From positions 1 through 64,000 of the forward strand of contig JANQOV010000061.1 of the NCBI GenBank assembly GCA_028285645.1: DNA of 64,000 nt, written 5' to 3'. Positions 59,251-64,000 of this stretch are shown one piece after another. How positions within the stretch are numbered: position 1 is the first letter of the stretch; every line of letters begins with the position of its first letter. The notes beneath the pieces were generated by a model. It made no database searches, was not told the DNA's origin, and saw only the letters and a list, made by a program, of their open reading frames with translations. The translations under genes and the position numbers were made by a program. This DNA comes from Hyphococcus sp. Its GTDB lineage: Bacteria; Pseudomonadota; Alphaproteobacteria; Caulobacterales; Parvularculaceae.

Positions 59251-60192
59251 TTACGAGTCGGTAGCCTCGATCTTATAGGCTTCAGCATTGATGATGAGCG
59301 TGTCGACCAGTTTCTTCGCCGTCAGCGGCATATGCCAATTCTTCCGTGCGCAGATGCCGACTTTCATGGGTGGGATCAGCGCGTCTTCGCGCAAGAACGC
59401 GAATTGATTGAGTCGGCTTAGGTCTTTCTCGTTTTCGGAAAAGACCGACGTCCAAAAGTTTGACCGAGAGACAAGGCGCAGAATGAAATCATAATCATCC
59501 ACCAGAATGCGCGCGCCATCGAAAGGTATGCCAGCGTTTTGAGCGATACGCTTCATACTGCGTTGAAGGCTCGCGGGCGGTGTTTCGCAAGCCACGGGGT
59601 ATTTGAGTATCTCCGTTGCCGGATCTTTCGCTTTCAGAACTGGATGGTCTTTGTGCACGACAATCGATACCGGCATTAAAAATAATTGCTCAAATTTGAG
59701 GCTCGGATGCAGGACTGGATCGGTCCCATATTCGTCCTCATACCCCAAAGCGATTACCGCGAAATCAAGCTGGCCGGCGCGGATGGCGTCGCAAATAACC
59801 GAAGCGTCGCGCGTATCGATTTTGAGATGGATGCCGGGATATTCAGATGAGAAAGCGATCAAACTCTTGCGAAAGAAAATGCTCTGTATGCAGGGACGCA
59901 CGCCGATCTTGAGCGAACCTTCTTCGCCGACCTTATGGCGATTGATTTCTGCTTCAATGTCTTGCGCATGGCTCAACAAGTCAGCGCCCTGGTTTACAAA
60001 AAGCTCGCCAAGCCGGGTCAGCTTCACCCCGCGCGGCATACGCTGGAAAATCTCGAACCCTAAACGGTCTTCCATAGCCTGCAGACGTTTGGTCAGCGCC
60101 GGCTGGGTGAGCCCAATCTCAGATGACGCAAGTTGAATGCTGCCGGCCTTGCAGATCTGAGACACGATCTTGATATCGCTGACTTCAATCAA
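59251..60192 (-). CDS. LysR family transcriptional regulator
   Basis: ICKAGSIQLASSEIGLTQPALTKRLQAMEDRLGFEIFQRMPRGVKLTRLGE HTH. Confidence 0.95.
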   Translation of the reverse strand: MIEVSDIKIVSQICKAGSIQLASSEIGLTQPALTKRLQAMEDRLGFEIFQRMPRGVKLTRLGELFVNQGADLLSHAQDIEAEINRHKVGEEGSLKIGVRPCIQSIFFRKSLIAFSSEYPGIHLKIDTRDASVICDAIRAGQLDFAVIALGYEDEYGTDPVLHPSLKFEQLFLMPVSIVVHKDHPVLKAKDPATEILKYPVACETPPASLQRSMKRIAQNAGIPFDGARILVDDYDFILRLVSRSNFWTSVFSENEKDLSRLNQFAFLREDALIPPMKVGICARKNWHMPLTAKKLVDTLIINAEAYKIEATDS

Positions 60193-60339
60193 TCCGATAT
60201 TCCTTCTCTTTATACGGATATGAGAACTTAGAATTTTACATTATATCTCAGTCGCCTTCAATGGCGCTCAGACGCAAGCACAGAAGGGCGATGCAGCGAT
60301 CTCATCCGCGCATGACGCCCCGCATTGGAGGACGAAACA

Positions 60340-60930
60340 ATGGGGCATGTTGGCAAGGACGTTGTCCTCGACGCGCCGGCTTTCATCCATGAAACGGCGC
60401 TGCTCTACGGCAAGATCGCAATCGGCGGAGGCGCTTCGATTTTCCCATACGTCGTCATGCGGTCTGAGGCCCATGAGATCAAAATCGGTCAGCGTACGAA
60501 TATCCAAGACTTCGCCATGATCCATGTAGGCGATTTCACGCCCACCATCATCGGCGATGACTGCTCGATCACCACCCGGGCCACGTTGCGGGGCTGTACG
60601 ATTGGCGATCGCTGTCTCATCGGCATCAATGCGACCATCATGGACGGCGCCCATATTGGTGATAATTCAATTGTCGCCGGCCACGCCATGGTCGACAAAA
60701 ACGCCGAATTCGACGCCAATTCCATCATAGCCGGCGTGCCAGCAAAAAAAATCGGCGAACGCGACAATTCCAATGTCACGCGGCTGAATTCCGCCATCTA
60801 CGCTTTGGTGTCTGAAACCTACGCCAAGGGCGAAGAGCGGTTTTCTGACACTCAGCTCCAACAGATCGCCGCCGCCGCTCAAGCCCATCAGTGGAATGAT
60901 CGCATCCTAGAAAGGACGGTCGAGAAATGA
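60340..60930 (+). CDS. Gamma-carbonic-anhydrase-like / left-handed beta-helix hexapeptide protein (PaaY/CaiE-like)
   Basis: Hexapeptide repeats IAIGGGASIFPYVVMRSE, IGQRTNIQDFAMIHVGD, IGDRCLIGINATIMDGAHIGDNSIVAGHAMV; ATG 60340. Confidence 0.88.
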   Translation: MGHVGKDVVLDAPAFIHETALLYGKIAIGGGASIFPYVVMRSEAHEIKIGQRTNIQDFAMIHVGDFTPTIIGDDCSITTRATLRGCTIGDRCLIGINATIMDGAHIGDNSIVAGHAMVDKNAEFDANSIIAGVPAKKIGERDNSNVTRLNSAIYALVSETYAKGEERFSDTQLQQIAAAAQAHQWNDRILERTVEK

Positions 60931-61691
60931 CCGCCGCCCCCGTCATTGTTGAAGAGCAAGGCCGTGTTCTGATCATCACGCTAAACCGGCCAGACGCCCG
61001 CAACGCCATCAATCAAGAAATGGCGCAAGCCGTGGCGGCCGCAGTCGATCGTCTTGATGAAGACCAGAACCTCGCAGTCGGGATTCTCGCAGGCAATGAA
61101 AAAGCCTTTTCGTCTGGCATGGACCTCAAAGCTTTCTTGCGCGGCGAGTCCCCGATGATTGAAGGGCGCGGCCTCGCCGGCATCACCGAAACCCCGCCAA
61201 AAAAACCGCTCATTGCCGCCGTGGACGGCTTTGCACTTGCCGGCGGCTGCGAACTCGCGCTCGCCTGCGACATGATCGTCGCCTCAAAGAGCGCATCCTT
61301 TGGCGTGCCTGAAGTAAAACGCGGTCTGATCGCCGGCGGCGGTGGCGTCGTAAACCTGCCGCGGCGGATCCCGCGGGGTCTCGCCATGGAAATTATATTG
61401 ACCGGCGATCCGGTCACCGCGACCCGTGCTTACGAGATGGGTCTAGTTAATCGGCTGACGGATGGTCCGGCAGTCGGCGAGGCGCTAAAGCTCGCCAAAG
61501 TCATCGCCGGGAACGCGCCGCTCGCGGTGCAAGTCTCCAAACAGGTGGTCTTGCAATCGCAAGACTGGGGATTGGACGAACTCTATCCGCGCCAAAACGA
61601 ACTCATCGGCCCTGTCATCATGTCGAAGGACGCACAAGAAGGAGCCGCTGCCTTTGCGCAAAAACGACAGCCTGTCTGGCGATGCGAATAA
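60927..61691 (+). CDS. Enoyl-CoA hydratase/isomerase (crotonase) family protein
   Basis: TLNRPDARNAINQEM, AFSSGMDLKAF, AAVDGFALAGGCELALACDMIVASKSASFGVPEVKRGL. Confidence 0.94.
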   Translation: MTAAPVIVEEQGRVLIITLNRPDARNAINQEMAQAVAAAVDRLDEDQNLAVGILAGNEKAFSSGMDLKAFLRGESPMIEGRGLAGITETPPKKPLIAAVDGFALAGGCELALACDMIVASKSASFGVPEVKRGLIAGGGGVVNLPRRIPRGLAMEIILTGDPVTATRAYEMGLVNRLTDGPAVGEALKLAKVIAGNAPLAVQVSKQVVLQSQDWGLDELYPRQNELIGPVIMSKDAQEGAAAFAQKRQPVWRCE

Positions 61692-61751
61692 CAAGGAAGG
61701 GGATAAAAGCAGCAAGAGAAAAAGCCTGCGCGTCTTACAAGGGAGAGACCA

Positions 61752-63437
61752 TTGACCATCCTCACAGACGAATTGCACGACGCCGCCCTGGCGCAGCTCA
61801 CTTCAGAAGGCCAACTCCTAGAGGTTCAGCCGATTGAGCGGCCATGGGGCCAGCAGCTTGCCTTCAAGAACGCCCCGCCGAGCCTTGGCGGCTTCTTTAT
61901 GTTCATGTTGCAGCATGCGGAGAAAACCTTCCTTGTCTATCGTGAGGAACGTTACACGTTCGGCGAAACCTGGGCGCACGCCAATGCGGTCGCGGCTGCC
62001 TTGCAAAAACAAGGCGTTCAAAAAGGCGACCGGGTCGTCATCGCGATGCGCAATTACCCCGAGTGGATCTTCGCTTTTATCGGAACCATTCTGGCGGGCG
62101 GCGTTGCCGCGCCGCTCAATGCTTGGTGGCAAGGTCAGGAGATTCTCGATGCGATTGATGATGCTGGGGCCGCGCTCGCCTTGGTCGATGGAGAGCGGCA
62201 TCAGCGCCTCAGCAGCGTCCACGCCTCGGTCAAGCAAATCGTTATGCGCGGCGAGCCCGCGGATGACAATGCGATCGCGTATGCGGACTTTATCGAGGCT
62301 GGCGCAACGCCGACGCCTGTGGACATTGGTCCCGATGATGATGCGACCATCTTCTACACATCAGGCTCAACGAGCTATCCAAAGGGCGCTGTTTCGACCC
62401 ATCGGGCGCTCACCAATGTCATGTTCAATTTCGCCGCTTTCGGCCTGGCGCAGCAGGCGGTCGAAAAGGGCGTAACCGGAAAAGAACCGTCAACGGAACA
62501 AGCGGCAACCCTGTTGTCGGTGCCGCTCTTCCACGTCACCGGCTGCCACAGCATATTCATGATCTCCGTACTGGTCGGGCGCAAAATGGTGCTGCTCGAC
62601 AAATGGGATGCGGAAGAAGCGCTGAAACTCATTGAGAAGGAGCGCATCACCACATTCATGGGCGTGCCGACCATGAGCCGCGAGCTCACAGAGCACCCGA
62701 GCCGCCATCAATATGACTTTTCGTCCCTCACCGAAATCAATGCGGGCGGCGCGGCGCGGCCGGTTGCTCATGTCAAACGTCTCCTGGATCAGTTCCCGAG
62801 CATTCGCCCCGGCATGGCGTATGGTCTCACCGAAACCAATGGCACAGGGGCCATCAACAATCGCGACGGATATAAAGAGCGGCCCGCCTCAACAGGACGC
62901 GCGCCGAAACCGCTGGCGGAACTCGCCATCTTTGGTGAGGCCGGCAAACCACTCCCCGATGGCGAAATCGGCGAGATCGCCGTGCGCGCCATCTCGATCG
63001 CGCGGGGATATTGGAACCGGCCCGAAGACACAGCGAAAGCGTTCACTGAAGATGGCTGGTTCAAGACCGGCGATCTCGGCTTTTTGGAAGACGGCTATCT
63101 TACGATTGTCGACCGCAAGAAGGACATGATCCTGCGCGGCGGGGAGAACGTCGCCTGCCAGGAAGTTGAAGCGGCGATGCAGGCGGACGAAAACGTTCTT
63201 GAGGCCTGCGTGTTCGGCGTGCCTGACGATCGGCTTGGCGAGGCTGTTAGCGCTGCGGTCTATGTCTGCACACCAAGCAGCTTCGATGCAGATCAGCACC
63301 GAGAATTTCTTTCAAATCGACTTGCAGCTTTTAAACAGCCAAGCGTCATTCATGTTGTTGGAGATCCGCTGCCTCGTCTCGGTTCCGGCAAGATAGACAA
63401 GCTCAAGATCAAAGATCGGTTTCGCGCAGAAGCCTAA
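61752..63437 (+). CDS. Acyl-CoA synthetase / AMP-binding ligase
   Basis: FYTSGSTSYPKGAVSTHRA, MAYGLTETNG, GWFKTGDLGFLEDGYLTIVDRKKDMILRGGENVACQEVE, PRLGSGKIDK; TTG start. Confidence 0.94.
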   Translation: MTILTDELHDAALAQLTSEGQLLEVQPIERPWGQQLAFKNAPPSLGGFFMFMLQHAEKTFLVYREERYTFGETWAHANAVAAALQKQGVQKGDRVVIAMRNYPEWIFAFIGTILAGGVAAPLNAWWQGQEILDAIDDAGAALALVDGERHQRLSSVHASVKQIVMRGEPADDNAIAYADFIEAGATPTPVDIGPDDDATIFYTSGSTSYPKGAVSTHRALTNVMFNFAAFGLAQQAVEKGVTGKEPSTEQAATLLSVPLFHVTGCHSIFMISVLVGRKMVLLDKWDAEEALKLIEKERITTFMGVPTMSRELTEHPSRHQYDFSSLTEINAGGAARPVAHVKRLLDQFPSIRPGMAYGLTETNGTGAINNRDGYKERPASTGRAPKPLAELAIFGEAGKPLPDGEIGEIAVRAISIARGYWNRPEDTAKAFTEDGWFKTGDLGFLEDGYLTIVDRKKDMILRGGENVACQEVEAAMQADENVLEACVFGVPDDRLGEAVSAAVYVCTPSSFDADQHREFLSNRLAAFKQPSVIHVVGDPLPRLGSGKIDKLKIKDRFRAEA

Positions 63438-63473
63438 GCCAGAAGTACGCTCCCCCCCTGAAAGACCATTCCC

Positions 63474-64000
63474 ATGCTGAAATACCTTACTTTGCTGGCG
63501 CTCTTGTTGTTAGCCGGCTGTTTGCAATCGCCGGATTATGACGAGCTCGTCCGCGAGCCAACACCTGAAGAGATCGCCGAAGCGCAAGCCTATCTCGATC
63601 AGCATGATGTGCCCTTTCCCGAAGGGTGGTCCTTCGAGCGCTTTGACATGTCCGACGGCGCGTTCATCCGCGTCGGTAGGGCCGCGCCGAAGAACCCGAC
63701 GGCCACCTTGCTCTTTGTGCCAAGCTATACGTCCAGCCAGGAACTCGTCTCAGAGTTTTTGAGCGATTGGTACGGAATGGGATTTGAAGTGACGGCGATG
63801 GATCTTCCCGGCCAAGGCGGATCGATCCGACGCGAGGACGACCCGCAAAAGACCTATACCGGAAACTGGTCTTACTACGGACAATCAGTGTCTGAGGTCG
63901 CTGTACACATCGCTGCGACGCGCCAAAGCGAGGGACCCTTCATCGTCGTCGGCGAAAGCATGGGCGGGCATGCGGTCATTCGCGCCGCCCATGATGGCGG
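63474..64000 (+). CDS. Alpha/beta hydrolase lipoprotein (3' end beyond window)
   Basis: MLKYLTLLALLLLAGCLQS lipobox; TLLFVPSYTSSQELVSEFL, VTAMDLPGQGGS, IVVGESMGGHAVIRAA; open to window end. Confidence 0.85.
   Translation, partial: MLKYLTLLALLLLAGCLQSPDYDELVREPTPEEIAEAQAYLDQHDVPFPEGWSFERFDMSDGAFIRVGRAAPKNPTATLLFVPSYTSSQELVSEFLSDWYGMGFEVTAMDLPGQGGSIRREDDPQKTYTGNWSYYGQSVSEVAVHIAATRQSEGPFIVVGESMGGHAVIRAAHDG

Noticed and set aside
1-64000. CRISPR arrays, prophage, intact IS elements, toxin-antitoxin or defence systems
   Set aside because: No regularly spaced repeats, no transposase, integrase, capsid or Cas-like proteins seen in the ORF track.

Overview
The window is a gene-dense catabolic region with an alphaproteobacterial character (inference from TonB-receptor and enzyme families). 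It carries four TonB-dependent receptors (one cut by the left edge) and two aromatic meta-cleavage modules. Module A (about 1.6-16.4 kb) holds an MFS transporter, ALDH, SDR, esterase, a complete dmpC/E/F/G/H/I-type lower pathway, a LigB-type dioxygenase and a glutaredoxin-AhpD fusion. Module B (about 20-34 kb) holds a TonB receptor, hydrolase, membrane-anchored GST, Tat-type amidohydrolase, FAH hydrolase, VOC dioxygenase, MhpA-like hydroxylase, TetR, SDR and an acyl-CoA ligase. Next comes an amino-acid module (34.8-43.2 kb) with two Leu/Glu-type dehydrogenases, an ALDH7-type dehydrogenase, a kinase/class-III-aminotransferase fusion that reads like a hydroxylysine pathway, an APC permease and an XRE-cupin regulator. 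The rest includes hydrolases, a diheme cytochrome/beta-helix pair, a penicillin-acylase-family protein, DUF1254/DUF1214 proteins, TetR and LysR regulators, and a CaiE/CaiD/CaiC-like trio. Most interesting: (i) a fossil junction at about 33.9-34.85 kb with a tRNA-like 3' half, repeats resembling recombinase arm sites, a decayed copy of the 3' end of the 18.4-kb MetE-like gene and a frameshifted 5' remnant of indolepyruvate:ferredoxin oxidoreductase; (ii) a near-identical palindromic operator at 20.7 and 30.7 kb that links two loci to one TetR regulator; (iii) the putative hydroxylysine kinase-phospholyase fusion next to an ALDH7 gene; (iv) the glutaredoxin-AhpD fusion. No intact integrase, transposase, CRISPR, rRNA or complete tRNA was recognised. 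All family calls come from reading motifs; no database search was run.
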